Positions 32,490 through 43,919 of a stretch of 64,000 bases of DNA are shown piece after piece. The stretch's first letter is position 1, and every line of letters begins with the position of its first letter. A program made the translations under genes and the position numbers. The DNA lies in the NCBI GenBank assembly GCA_026168455.1, contig CM047429.1, forward strand, positions 5,297,125 to 5,361,124, read 5' to 3'. Source of the stretch: Theocolax elegans (taxonomy: Eukaryota; Arthropoda; Insecta; Hymenoptera; Cerocephalidae). The notes under the pieces are model-generated. The model was not told where the DNA came from. It did no database searches and was given only the letters and a program-made list of their open reading frames with translations.

Positions 32490-33205
32490 ATGTAAAATCA
32501 GTCTTAAGTCTATTTTTATATTAATATGAATATAATAGAAAATTAATGTATGTGTGTATTTGTCGCCTGATCAACGTCCCCTCATTGGGAGGAACACCTG
32601 GGATTTGCAGATAAAGAGAGGAGATCAGCTTCAGAATTTATTCTCATCAGGAGTCCTCTCTTTTCCTTTCTTACGAATACAGTTGAATTTAAAACTATCG
32701 GTCGTACGTATCCCAATTCCTTCGCCTTTCGTTTAGTTATTGACCAAAGAGCATACACTGTCTTTGGTCATAGCGATCTAAGATACAACGATGATTCCTG
32801 TCCTTCACCAAAAATGCTCAACGCGGTTTTGACTTTTAATAAAAAAAGATTTTTTCACTATTAGGTTTCTCACTGAAGGCAAAGTTAAAAGCTACTCCCC
32901 TCGAAAAGCAAGAAGTGGATGAATCACTTAATAGGGATTAACGGTGAAGCCAAATTTTTTGAATTAATGACTAGCGCTGAAAAGCTCAGGAACTGGTGTG
33001 AAGGCGATACATAAAATTTAAGAAAAAGTATCAAATAGAAGCCTCAGGCCACTCACCTTGCGCGCGCTAGAGATAGAGAGATATATGTTTATTATACATT
33101 GAAAAAATATAATAAATACAGTTTATAAAATTCAATATAAATAAAGTATATGATATTACAGTCAATGTAAAGCTAATAGTAAAACTAAAAGTAATATAAC
33201 AAGCT
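32490..33205. other. No recognisable gene
   Basis: Mixed sequence without supported features. Confidence 0.35.
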
Positions 33206-33207
33206 AA

Positions 33208-33210
<3 letters not shown>

Positions 33211-33238
<28 letters not shown>
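33211..33238. repeat. (TA)n microsatellite
   Basis: An uninterrupted TA run of about 28 bases. Confidence 0.9.
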
Positions 33239-33242
<4 letters not shown>

Positions 33243-33408
33243 CGAATTTAATACGAATAAACAAAGTTCAGGTCAATCAATTTTTCAGTAAAAAAATAAA
33301 ATAAACGGACGGCACACATAGCGGACAAAAGAATCCTGTTATATCTGCAGTATGTTTCTCATCTCCTGCTAGGCATCCAGCACAACTATTGAACAATAAT
33401 CCAACTGC

Positions 33409-33410
<2 letters not shown>

Positions 33411-33477
<67 letters not shown>

Positions 33478-33482
33478 CGAGA
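33411..33482. repeat. (GA)n microsatellite
   Basis: About 30 GA units with GAGC interruptions at the right end. Confidence 0.95.
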
Positions 33483-33899
33483 AAAGTTTATTTGTATAGT
33501 ACAAAATTTACAATTCTTAAATTAAAACAAATATTATATAAAGGCTTACGTAAATACAGTATTACACAGTGATATCAAGTCGCAGGTTAAATACAAATAC
33601 GGCAAACATCACAGTAAGTCAGCAGATTAAATATAATGCAAATAAAACTACAATCAATACATCTATCAATCACAATACATAAAAATTAGTGATTTTATGA
33701 GGTTTATGAAGCGTAACTTTCACCAGTCGTCTTAGACAATAATCTAACCACCGCCATTCGAAAACTCTCGAAAAATGTGACCTTTTGAGCGGTGTTAGAT
33801 CAAAATCAATTATGGCATGGTTGCCTTTTTTTGATAATCAATATTTCCGAGTCTCCTATCTCTTCGAGATTTTAAAATTATGAATTGTAACCTAGGTAG
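33483..33899. other. No recognisable gene
   Basis: AT-rich sequence between the microsatellite and a foldback arm. Confidence 0.35.
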
Positions 33900-34164
33900 A
33901 TAAGTTCTAAAGATTATTTTGAACAAAAGTTGTATGTAATGTTTTTTCAAAGTAATCAATAGATTTTGAGATAAATGGATTTAAAAGTAGCAATTTTTTT
34001 TAAAATCAAAAACTTTTCATTTTTTATGGTGGAATAACTTTTAGTCAAATTATTTTGAACACCTAAAAATTTTTTCTATTTTCTGAAAGATATTTCCATC
34101 CTGTTCTCAAAGTTTGGAGCGATTTAAAATTTTCATCATACCACTTGACGTGAAATAGGTCATA
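33900..34164. repeat. Diverged single arm related to the 29195-30190 foldback
   Basis: Ends CCACTTGACGTGAAATAGG next to TCATATATA. It contains GGAATAACTTTT and CCTAAAAATTTTTTCTATT blocks in the same order as the right arm of the 29195-30190 element. Only one arm is present. Confidence 0.68.
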
Positions 34165-34203
34165 TATAAATAAATAAATAAATTAATATATTCGGATTTA
34201 AAA

Positions 34204-34467
34204 CTATTCTAATGCCAAGAAGTATCTCCGAGCCGCGGCCATAAAACCCTTTAGTGATGCCAGCCCACGAATTTCTGTCAGTAATGAATTCCACATTTGC
34301 GCACTTTGTATCTGGAGGGGGCGTTTACCAGTTTCGGTACTCATCAGGTGAGGTACAAGTATCTTTGTGACCCCCCTTTCAGAACCCGTGGAAGCATATC
34401 TAGAGAAGAGACTATCTAGATACGCTGGAACTCGCATATGCTCAATTTTATTCATACGTACCGTCAT
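34204..34467 (-). pseudogene. CR1-like element C-terminal fragment
   Basis: An 87-codon minus-strand frame with HMRVPAYLDSLFSRYAS, ILVPHLMSTETGKRPLQIQS and AQMWNSLLTEIRGLASLKGF. This is the typical end of CR1-type polyproteins (lP.YL...f; vP...t...rsF....p.lWN.LP..ir...s...Fk). Belongs with the RT piece at 34952-35201. Confidence 0.75.
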
Positions 34468-34951
34468 AAAACACTATCTCCTAGAATCTGTGCGCAGCCA
34501 GCCCACAGAATATCTGTGAGGCTTCACGTGATCATTCCTCCTAATACCACAAACGGAACACAAAAAAGTATTTTGTAAAATCTTTAGTCGGTTGCGAATC
34601 TCCTACGAAGCATCCATCACGACTAATGAACAAATGTCTGTGTGGGGAATTAACAGCACCTCGGCGAGTCGATTTCTAAGAACCTGAGTGCTGTATTTAC
34701 TAAAAAATCATAAACTATATAATACTCTATTAACTTACACTAAAAACTACACCAAGACTCAAGACCCTCTCCATAAACGGCATGTACACGTCACACAACA
34801 CGATGTCATTACTTTTATGGTTATAAAAGTTTGATCAATATTACCACAACCAAACAAAATAGCTTGAGTAGAGAGTTCAAATAAGGCGCGCACAGCCCAA
34901 TACTTTACTGCACTTGCGACTCTCCGAAGCTCTGCTATCCCCGCACCCAGA
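34468..34951. other. Decayed sequence between CR1-like pieces
   Basis: Probably the post-RT part of the same element. Frames are too broken to assign. Confidence 0.35.
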
Positions 34952-35206
34952 TTAGAGTATAGGAGTTGCTGGGAACCTACAGATCATTTGCATACAAGAT
35001 ATGCTGGACACCCGCAGGATTAAGTACGTCACGTAAGTCAATAATGTATAGGCAAAGGAGTAGAGATCCCAGGACTGGCTCTTGTGGTACTCGCAGGTTT
35101 TTAGTAATCCAAGAGAAGAAGTTACCTGATGAAATGACAACTCGCGTACGAATTGAAAAGTAAAAATTAAACCACAATAAGGCAGACCTAAAGAACCCCA
35201 TTTACC
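34952..35206 (-). pseudogene. CR1-like RT blocks B and C
   Basis: Minus-strand frame with MGFFRSALLWFNFYFSIRTR, VPQEPVLGSLLLCLYIIDL (block B; family VPQGSVLGPLLF) and YANDL (block C; YADDL in the family, so the first catalytic Asp of the pair is lost). The frame continues upstream across the TTAA element at 35211-36279: HVLLR just beyond 36280 precedes MGFF in the same frame, as the family order requires. Confidence 0.8.
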
Positions 35207-35210
35207 TTAA

Positions 35211-36279
35211 CCCATTAAGTCCCAGCGCAAAGCAATTTTAAACTTACGTTTGAGCTTGATAGTTTGATAAAAACTACATAAAATTAATTCGGAAATAGTC
35301 ATTCCTACTGTTTTCGTGTGTGCTCTACACATTGCAAAGGTTTAAAATATTGAAAAACTTGATTTTCACTAAGTAATTAACAAATTAAAATAAAAAATGC
35401 GTATTTTTAAGGATTTTTTTTTTCAATCGAAAATTACAGGGAGAAGCAATTTTAATTTTGTTGTCGCAGATAAGCACAAAAGTGCACAAACTATCAATAC
35501 TTTTCAAATCCATCGAATTCTTTGGTTTACGATTTTTTTTCGCAAAATAGCGGCCGAAAAACTGAAATTAAAATTTTGAATTTTCATTATATTTTCACTT
35601 AAATCATATAAAAATTAAATTATTTTTGTAAAATTGCATTTAAATAGATTATTTTTATATGAAGTAGCAATAATTAGTATGAAATATATAAACTAATAAG
35701 TTTATGGTTATAAAAACTCGTTTTTTTGCTATTTTTTGTCATTTTCACACCAAAATCCAATCACATTAGTAAAATATCGTTATATTTCCTAATGATTGAG
35801 TGAACTATATTATACTAAATAAAATTAAATGATAATGCTAACTCATTACATTTTTATATATAATTTTAAATGATTTAAGAGAAAAAAACATCAAAAATAT
35901 CGGTATAATGAAAATTCAAAATTTTGGTTTCGGTTTTTCGGCCGCCATTTTGCGAAAAAAAATCGTAGACCAAAAAACTCGATGGATTTGAAAAGTTCTG
36001 ATAGTTTGTGCACTTTTGTGCTTGTTCGCGACAACAAAATTAAAATTCCTTTGCCCTGTAATTTTCGATTGAAAAAAAAATTCTTAAACGCATTTTTTAT
36101 TTTAATTTATTAGTTACTAATTGAAAATATAACTTTTCAATATTTTAAACCGTTGCGTTTTATAGAGCACATCCGAAAATAGTAGGAATGACTATTTCCG
36201 AATTAATTTATTGTCACTTCATCAAACTATTCAAGCCCAAACGTATGAGTAAAATTTCTTCGTGCTGGGACTTAATGGG
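35211..36279. mobile_element. 1.07-kb TTAA-targeted foldback
   Basis: Two arms of about 500 bp beginning CCCATTAAGTCCCAGC and ending with the complement, flanked by TTAA at 35207-35210 and 36280-36283. It interrupts a CR1-like RT, and removing it with one TTAA brings the RT segments together in frame. Arms are slightly diverged. No ORF. TTAA and a CCC start suggest mobilisation by a piggyBac-type (or other TTAA-specific) transposase. The terminal sequence differs from the 2186-6550 element. Confidence 0.86.
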
Positions 36280-36283
36280 TTAA

Positions 36284-36307
36284 GAGGACGTGGAAGCCAG
36301 TGGTTTA
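36284..36307 (-). pseudogene. CR1-like RT continuation
   Basis: A short stretch (FHVLLR in the sense frame) continues the RT upstream of the TTAA element. The similarity stops at TTTA (36304-36307), where the outer inverted repeat starts. Confidence 0.5.
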
Positions 36308-36840
36308 ATCACGTCTATAAAGCTAGAATATCCACTTTATGAGACCACGAGAAAACCTACATCAGAATTTGTTGCAAATTTGTTCAACCGGAACTGATTT
36401 CGTAGCTCTTGCCGTTACCGAGAAACAATGGCTATTCTAACTTGAGTCTAAACCTAGCATAGCCACCATCGTTACTCGGTATCTATTAGGGATATCAACA
36501 CAAATATTTACTTACTAGTTTGTTAAAAACCGGAAATCATTTTGTAGCTCAAAATTAATTAATATTAAAGGTTTCAAAGTAGTCGTTGTAGGTTACTTAT
36601 AAAAAATCAAAAACAATGCTTTAACTTCTGCTTGTAAGAAATGGAGTATATTACGATAGAGAGGTCATTTGGGCAGAAAAAAAATTATACCATCATTTTT
36701 AGCTACTTTTACGCTAATTTATTACCGATTCTAAGAATTTTTAGCTGCTGCCAATCTTATTTTACACCTAGTTATGTTAGCTTAAGTATTAAGATTCTTT
36801 TATAGCTGCGGATCTAATTGAGCTACAAAATCGTGTTATA
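36308..36840. repeat. Left copy of a 0.53-kb inverted repeat, partner at 58463-59006
   Basis: Starts ATCACGTCTATAAAGCTAG. It matches the complement of 58463-59006 almost throughout, including the TAACGATGGTGGC and GAGAAGCAATGG words. TTTA lies on the outer side of both copies. Confidence 0.85.
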
Positions 36841-37145
36841 GTTAAAACGTTTAGCTTGTATAGTATTTTAGGTAGTTCGGTGTCGATTGCGCGATTGCAA
36901 ATGCTAACCCCCTACAACCCTTAAAATGTTGAAAATACGTGTAAAACACGATATATCTTTATTAAACTATTTATTGCGATTGATTCTGCTAAATTAAGAC
37001 AAAGTTTACTTTATTACCACGTTAGATTATTTTCAACTCCTATGCATCGTAAAATAATATTCGCACCATGCTACCTTAACTATTAAGCTAGCATATATCT
37101 TTTATAGCTGGCGATCTAATTGAGCTACAAAACCATGTTACGGCT
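36840..37145. repeat. Second inverted-repeat module, partner at about 57960-58085
   Basis: TAGATTATTTTCAAC, CGTAAAATAA and TTAAGCTAGCATATATC, then TTTTATAGCTGG, match the complement of 57960-58085 with more divergence than the outer module. It extends the inverted arms to roughly 0.8-1 kb. Confidence 0.65.
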
Positions 37146-37149
37146 CAAA

Positions 37150-37330
37150 ATTGTTTCCGAATACATTTTTTCGAAAGGTATTTTTTCGTCGCATAGTTTT
37201 TCAAAAATTACTTTTTCAAACGACAGTTTTTTCATAGGACCACTTTTTCGATAACCAAATTTCGAACAAATTTTTTTGGAAGAACCGTTTTATCTAAAAC
37301 ATTATTTTTGGAATAACCACGTTTGATTTC
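37150..37330. repeat. TTTTTCGAAA-type short-motif cluster
   Basis: Several variants of a TTTTTTCGAAA/ACTTTTTC word at intervals of about 25-30 bp. It looks like an irregular short tandem array. Origin unknown. Confidence 0.5.
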
Positions 37331-38037
37331 GACACAATATCACTTATGCTGACACTCGCGGACTTATACTGACGTTTGCGGTCAACGTAATTCTAGCTAC
37401 ACGTAAGGGAACTTATGCGGACTGTCCTCCATAACCCTTTTAAACCCATGTTGGATTGAAAAACTGTAATTTCCATTTTCTGTTAAAATTGGAAGGCGAG
37501 TTCGGTCTCGTTTTAGTCGATAACGATAACGATAACGAAAATTCATCTAAACTATCACCACAATTTATGTGAGGGCTTGACGTTCTTACTTTTTGAAAAA
37601 AATAAAAGCAATAAAAAAATCTACTATTACTTTTCCCCACTCCACTAAGATTTTTGAGAATTGGCGGGTTCACAACATGTCTTAACAAATGTCATCAAAA
37701 AAATTATTATTCAAATTATTTTTATAAAGCATAAATTTAGATAATAAGTATAATTACTTAATCTTAATAATAAATATACTTTTGCAGTGTGGACGTTAGT
37801 TAAAACAATAATACAAAATTTGTTGCGAGAGATGGCGCCACCAACGTTTTCCGAAAAGTAAAATGCATTGTTGTTTTATGCATTGAAAATTCTATACATA
37901 TTTCATGTTATATGCAATCACGTTTACATTTTATTTTTTACTAATTTCAAGAATCATGGAGCTGGCCGCCATATATTTAGAGCTTGTAATTGGTTGCCAT
38001 GTCTAACATACATATTTTAAATTTGTTTCTTTATATA
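37331..38037. other. No recognisable gene
   Basis: AT-rich sequence before the 356-bp tandem array. Confidence 0.35.
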
Positions 38038-38182
38038 AATCTCTGTTCGGGTGCATTTCTTATCATCGACTAGCCGATTTTCAATTATTTTAGTAAAAAG
38101 ATACACACAAAGCCGAATTACAAAAAATCTGCGAGAAAAGAATTAATACATGTGTAATATTTACAATATTCTACTGCGGTAG

Positions 38183-38236
38183 GTCTACGGGGACCGTGAA
38201 TCATTTACGGCTATCGTACGCACGGTCCCCGTAGAC
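38183..38236. repeat. Hairpin 1 of the 356-bp array
   Basis: A 16-bp perfect stem, GTCTACGGGGACCGTG, with a 22-base loop. Confidence 0.9.
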
Positions 38237-38537
38237 TGTCGAAGCAATATTCTGCGTTTTGTATCGATTTACAAATCCTGGAAAAATCAGATGCATTGTT
38301 CAGTAGAGGCCAATATTCTATAAAACGGTAATAAGAGACTGAAAATATTTTTACGACAGAATTAGCAATTCTGCTAAATTTTTCTAAATAATAAATCTTT
38401 GTTCGAATGTACTTCTTGTCATAGAATAGCGAATAACCAATTATTTTAGTAAAAAGATACGCACAAACCCAAATTACAAAAAATCTGCGAGAAAAGAATT
38501 AATGAATGTGAAATATTTATGATTTTCTACTGCGGTA

Positions 38538-38591
38538 GTCCACGGGGACCGTGCAAGATTTACGGCTATCGTACGCACGGTCCCCGTAGAC
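38538..38591. repeat. Hairpin 2 of the 356-bp array
   Basis: A 17-bp stem with one mismatch (GTCCACGGGG against CCCCGTAGAC) and a 20-base loop. Confidence 0.9.
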
Positions 38592-38893
38592 TATCGAAGC
38601 AATTTTCTGTGTTTCGTATCGATTTAAAAATCCTGGAAAAATCAGATGCACTGTTTAGTAGAGACAAACATTTTATAAAACGGTATTTTTAAATCGAAAA
38701 TCTTTTTGCGACAAAATTAGCATTTCTGCTCAATTTTACTAAATAGTAAATCTCTGTTCTGGTTAATTTCTTGTCATCTACTAGCGAATTTTCAATTATT
38801 TTAGTAAAAAGATACACACAAACCTGAATTACAAAAAATCTGCGAGAAAAGAATTAATAAATGTGAATTATTTATATTTTCCTACTGCGGTAG

Positions 38894-38947
38894 GTCTACG
38901 GGGACCGTGCACGATTTACGGCTATCGTGCGCACGGTCCCCGTAGCC
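38894..38947. repeat. Hairpin 3 of the 356-bp array
   Basis: A 17-bp stem with one mismatch at the base (GTCTAC against GTAGCC). The loop ends CGTGC, so the stem can extend inward. Confidence 0.9.
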
Positions 38948-39314
38948 TATCGAAGCAATATTCTGCGTTTCATATCGATTTAATAATCCTGGAAAAATCA
39001 GATGCACTGTTTAGTAAAGACAAACATTTTATAAATCGGTATTTTAAAATCGAAAATCTTTTTGCGACATAATTAGCATTTCTGCTCAATTTGACTAAAT
39101 AGTAAATCTCTTTTCTGGTTAATTTCTTGTCATCTACTGGCGAATTTTCAATTATTTTAGTAAAAAGATACACACAAACCTGAAATACAAAAAGTCATCT
39201 ACTGGCGAATTTTCAATTATTTTAGTAAAAAGATACACACAAACCTGAAATACAAAAAATCTGCGAGAAAAGAATTAATAAATGTGAATTATTTATATTA
39301 TCCTACTGCGGTAG

Positions 39315-39368
39315 GTCTACGGGGACCGTGCACGATTTACGGCTATCGTACGCACGGTCCCCGTAGAC
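39315..39368. repeat. Hairpin 4 of the 356-bp array
   Basis: A perfect 17-bp stem, GTCTACGGGGACCGTGC, with a 20-base loop. Confidence 0.9.
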
Positions 39369-39671
39369 TATCGAAGCAATTTTCTGCGTTTCGTATCGAT
39401 TTAAAAATCCTGGAAAAATCAGATGCGTTTATTAGTAGAGGCCAATATTCTATAAAACGGTAATAAGCGACTGAAAATATTTTTACGACAGAATTAGCAA
39501 TTCTGCTAAATTTTTCTAAATAATAAATCTTTGTTCGAGTGCATTTCTTGTCATAGAATAGCGAATACTTTTATCCTTCCCCCAGTAATAAAAGATTATT
39601 AGAGACATTGAACCCATGATAAATCTATTCGACAAATACTGGTGTATTAAACAACTAATTTTTTAAAATAA

Positions 39672-39811
39672 CCCTGCTAAAAATAATCGATTGAAATCGA
39701 TAGACATGGAAATATTTTGCATATAAATCGATTCAAATTGATTAATTTTAATCGATTTGTATGCAAAATCTTTCCATGTCTATCGATTTCAATCGATTAT
39801 TTTTAGCAGGG
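39672..39811. mobile_element. 140-bp palindromic MITE (CCCTGCTAAAAATAATCGATT)
   Basis: Near-perfect palindrome. CCCTGCTAAAAATAATCG at 39672 pairs with the complement ending at 39811, leaving almost no loop. No clear target duplication (TAA on the left, AAT on the right). The family was not identified. Confidence 0.8.
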
Positions 39812-39914
39812 AATAGATAAAATTATTTCATATCAGCGATGCTTAATTGAACGTTATTATCTCTGAGTATTTTGTTTGCCTCTGTTTCGTTTAACGACAA
39901 AGTGTATTTTCGAT

Positions 39915-39965
39915 CTACGGGGGACGTGCGCCGTGCGAGCCACAAGAGCTGCACGTCCCCCGTAG
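39915..39965. repeat. Diverged hairpin related to the 356-bp array
   Basis: CTACGGGGGACGTGC and its exact complement enclose 21 bases. Relative to the array stem CTACGGGGACCGTGC, both sides changed together, so pairing is preserved although the flanking unit sequence is not recognisable. Confidence 0.75.
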
Positions 39966-39969
39966 GTCC

Positions 39970-41008
39970 GCTCCGGGCGGCAACTGTTTCTTACGGTCGC
40001 AAAACGTTTACGTGTCTACACCAATCAGTCTCAGGTATTCTGGCAGTTCGAGAAGCAATTATATCTATGATTTTACGTTTGGGATGACCGTAACAAAGTA
40101 TTTTAGTTAGAATTTGTTCTGCTCGAGAGCCATTATTGGGCATTTGCGCATGCGCGTAGCTTGCACTCGGTGGACCGCGTTCGTGCACCTCGATGTGGCT
40201 GTTATCCTGGTGCTGGCTAATATTCTCTTCACTTCGACGTCGTAGCTGATACTTCCTTATGGTAATAATCTCGTTTATAATCCCTGCTTGTTAACTAATT
40301 ATTACGACGCGAGATTCAGGCGCGAAGTCGGCTACGTTGCTGTGCCGCCAACCTCGTTACCTGGAGCTGCCACTGCTTTACTTCACTTGATGACACCGAA
40401 CACCAAGATCGCCACAGCTATTCCATGTAAAATCTATAGGTAATTCTTTATGTCCTGGGGTGGCGCTGATATGCGTTTGTATCAACAGGTTAATTCGTTA
40501 TCTACTATACACCTAATTTGTGCACACAAACATAACCTCAATTCAGCCTTGTTTCTCCTAACATACAACTGTCATACTCAGATACGGCTGTGATATTAAG
40601 ATACAGCTGTATGTATTCCTTGTGTCCTTCTCCTACATACCACTAGCATATAATAAAATAAATGGTATTATCTACACAGCGCACTAGCTGCTTGCATGCT
40701 GACTCCGGACACCCTGGGTTGAGGATAGCTCTTTTCGCCCTAGCTATGGACTGCTGACATCGTCCAGCTCAGCTTCTCTGTACTTTCAGGATATTGGGAA
40801 CCCTTGTGTTTGCTGATTTCAACTTGCTGCTGATTTTAGACCTCCCTCAACTGATGCCTAGAATGTCCTGATGATAATCTCGATTCTCGCTATTCGTTCC
40901 AGCTTACTTATATTTCCAGTGCTAGTGTGTGTTAGTGAGATGTGGGAAGGGTTATTAGGATTGGGAGGGTAGGTAGGACTTATAGATCCAGTGCGGGTAG
41001 GTAGATAT
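39970..41008. other. No recognisable gene
   Basis: GC content is a little above its surroundings. A 65-codon minus-strand open frame (39991-40188) has no recognisable motif. Ends in GGTAGGTAGATAT, which recurs at 47683-47695. Confidence 0.35.
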
Positions 41009-41029
41009 ACACTCTAAACCCAAAAGTTG

Positions 41030-41740
41030 AAAAACTGTAAGTAAAAAGATTAAAATCTGCATTTTAATTCTTATAAAACATTAAAACGCAAATTTTAATC
41101 CTTAAAGAGAATTATACATAGGTTTCAATCTTTAGACGATTTAATTGCATCCATTTCAACTTTTGTTAAAGATTAAAATGCACATTTTAATCTTTATAGA
41201 GTGAAAAAACCCAAATGGATTTCTGAAAAGATTAATTTTGTGTTTTTAAACTTTTGCTAAAAATTAAAATGCACATTTTAATCTTTGTAAAGTTGAAAAA
41301 CTCAAACGGGTTTCCGAAAAAATTAATTTTGTGTTTTCAAACTTTTGTTAAAGATTAAAATGCAGATTTTAATCTTTGTAAAGTTGAAAAGCTCGACTGG
41401 ATTTGCGAAAAGATTAATTTTGTGTTTTCAATCTTTTGTTAAAGATTAAAATGCAGATTTTAATCTTCGTAAAGTTGAAAAGTTCGACTGGATTTGCGAA
41501 AAGATTAATTTTGTGTTTTTAAACTTTGGCTAAAGATTAAAATATACGTTTTAATTTTTGTAAGGTTGAAAAACTCAAATAAATGTCCGGAAAGATTGAT
41601 TTTGTGATATCAAACTTTTGCTTAAGATTAAAATGCACGTTTTAATCTTTTGCTGTTGAAAAACGCAAATGGACTTCCGGAAAGATTAATTTTTTGACTT
41701 TAATCTTTTGTTAAATGTAAAAATGAACGTTTAAATTGTA
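41030..41740. repeat. Left subterminal array of 91-bp units
   Basis: About six regular units plus degenerate ones. Each holds the palindrome AAGATTAAAATG-CA-CATTTTAATCTT and a spacer with AAAGATTAATTTTGTG. Unit starts near 41166, 41257, 41347, 41438, 41529 and 41620. Confidence 0.85.
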
Positions 41741-41857
41741 GCACAATTTATCACTAAAAATACAAAATTGATGAACTACTCATTGAATATTTAGTGCAGG
41801 GATGTAAATAATTAATTAAAATGGTACATCAATTACCAAATAATTCATAATTATTTG

Positions 41858-42220
41858 TTACGAAATAACTCGCGTTACGGTCTAAAAATTCGCGCTCTGG
41901 CTGGTGGCTTTTCCCACCACCAGAGGGAGACGACTATCTCTCTACACTCGTTGGAGAGATCGTCGTCTAATTTCTATATATATAGCCGCAGAACATCTTA
42001 CTGGCGTCGCATATCATCTTGCGACAGGCGTCTAAGGTAAGATCTCCAGTTCCTTACTGAGGAGTCCAAGCTGGAGATCGAGGACGAAACGCCTTTAATT
42101 ATTTTAAAAGGCCGTGCTCTGGGAAATTCCACCAACCATAGTGGACAAAGAGTACGATAGGCCTGCTTTATTCTAAAAGTAAGCATTTGATTCGGAGAGA
42201 CCGATATTATTATAGATATC
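41858..42220. mobile_element. Insertion of errantivirus-related sequence in the left foldback arm
   Basis: Absent from the right arm, which reads straight through. ATAATTATTTG and ATAATTATATG (41847-41857, 42221-42231) flank it as near-duplicates. It starts TTACGAAATAACTCGCG and has a TATATATATAG box near 41980. Its right 200 bp match, in rearranged order and orientation, the sequence at 59290-59510. Probably an LTR or internal fragment of the element whose relic is at 59.2-62.7 kb. Confidence 0.65.
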
Positions 42221-43051
42221 ATAATTATATGTTTAATTATTAATTACTTGACAATTTGACAATAATTAATATTTATCTGTTAATTATAAACTTTTTTATA
42301 ACTAACAATTAAAATTCGATCATTAACTAAATTACGTTATTTACAATAAAAAATTTAATGATTGTTGGATAATTAAAATACATTATATGGAGAAGATGAA
42401 AAAAAATGTTGAAGCTATTAACAACTATACGGTATAATTGAGATCTAATTATTCGTATATAATTAATTAACAATATAATTAATAGTTAACTTACATAGCT
42501 ATCTCAGTAACAGAATAATCAGCATGGAGGAAGATATTAATTACTAGTTAATAGTGCATTATCCACCAAGGGAGTAAATAAGGAATTGATTATGTCTGCG
42601 GGTGAGTTTGCTGACCTATAGCCCGGGATTGTAAAACCTGCATGTCAAACATATTTGGTCTTTTATTCATTCCGGAACAAAAAGTGAATTAAGTAAACTA
42701 GCGGAACAATTACTTTTTGTTCCGCATATCTATACATAGGTATAATGTAGATTCATGTGTTTATATATTTGTTGATACAGTGTGCGTAAAATGCGATTTT
42801 ACGCCCTACTGCGTTATCACGATATCAAAAAAGAATATTCGATACACGTGCGAAAGATGATTTTCACCCTAGTATCAAAAACTACTAATATTATATCTGT
42901 GGTGAGGCATTACGACTTGTGTCATAGTTTCTTAAAATAGCCTTTTTGATAATTTGGTAACTTAAGCATATATATACTGTCATGCAGTTGGGATACAATC
43001 TGCGGAAATTTAGACATTTAAGCAAAACATGCAGTTTGTCTAACGACTTAA

Positions 43052-43258
43052 GAGGACGCCGAACAGGCATGCTTACCGACATTTATGGATTCAAACTTTA
43101 CAACGGGAGTTTTTATTGTTTTGTAATTTTATGAATTGTCCCCACTAGGTTTTGATAAAAGCTAGCGGGGACAACTCATAAAATTTTAAAAAATTAAAAA
43201 TTCGCGTTGTAAAGTTTGAATCTGTAAAAGTCAGTAAGCATGCCTGTTCGGCGTCCTC
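43052..43258. mobile_element. 207-bp palindromic MITE in TTAA
   Basis: GAGGACGCCGAACAGGCATGC and its complement form the ends. TTAA flanks both sides (43048-43051, 43259-43262). The right arm of the host foldback has the empty site with a single TTAA, so insertion and duplication are directly seen. Confidence 0.88.
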
Positions 43259-43919
43259 TTAAGTCCATGTTTTTCTAATTCTGCCGTTTAAAAGTACAAA
43301 TAGTACATTACGATAGAAGTGAGCGAAAGAGGTGAGAGTTGCTTCTCATCTGTTCCGTGCACATGTATCGTATACTATTATAACACATCGTGAGTGAAGC
43401 ACGATTAATGGTAATGCCCAATATTATTTATGTATGTGCATGCGAGGACAAGCGCGCAGGTAAGTGGCGTACTTGTATGAGTGTATATACACGATTCCGT
43501 GATTCTTATGTAATTAGAAGTAGTAACCGCGTCGTGGTTGGTAAAAGCACTCAAAATCATGCACTTCTCACATAAATATGGTGCGCACTAAACGCTACGT
43601 GAGCTGTTTTACCTCATGTGGTTGCAGTATTGGTCTTCGGTTCGCAAAACTCGCCTTCAGCTCGTTCTGACTCGCGTTCGATTCGTATGGCAAATCCACG
43701 CTTAGTCTAAAAAAGCTCACTTTACTCCCTTGTTACAAAATATTATTTCATGGAAACAGGTGGTACTCCGAGAATTACACCGTACCAATGACTTGGGCGT
43801 TGTGCATTGAATATTACATATACATATGTACATATACGCCAGTATAGACATATTATTCAAGAGACAAAATATTTCTCGCCTCGATTCATTTTCCGTACTT
43901 CAAGTTCACTCATTTAGTA

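Larger units (their letters stand above)
38038..39570. repeat. Tandem array of about 356-bp hairpin-bearing units
   Basis: Units start at about 38038, 38395, 38751 and 39104, with a partial fifth at 39527. Spacing is about 356 bp except the fourth, lengthened by an internal 66-bp duplication (39131-39256). Each unit is AT-rich apart from one GC-rich perfect or near-perfect hairpin, GTCTACGGGGACCGTGC, a 20-bp loop around TTTACGGCTATCGT, and its complement. It also holds conserved TTTTAGTAAAAAGATAC and CTGCGAGAAAAGAATTAA blocks. No ORF. The hairpins are the best-conserved part of the unit. Confidence 0.88.

Noticed and set aside
33211..33504. Short ORFs with Tyr/Ile or Ser/Leu runs
   Set aside because: Translations of (TA)n and (GA)n microsatellites.
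25994..35206. A single CR1-like element explaining all minus-strand non-LTR pieces
   Set aside because: Domain order is inconsistent (endonuclease, RT, linker, linker again, RT, with a second C-terminus at higher coordinates), so at least two or three copies are needed.
38183..39368. CRISPR-like array of palindromic repeats
   Set aside because: Spacing is about 356 bp and the sequence between hairpins is itself repeated, so there are no unique spacers and no cas genes. The setting is a eukaryotic genome.
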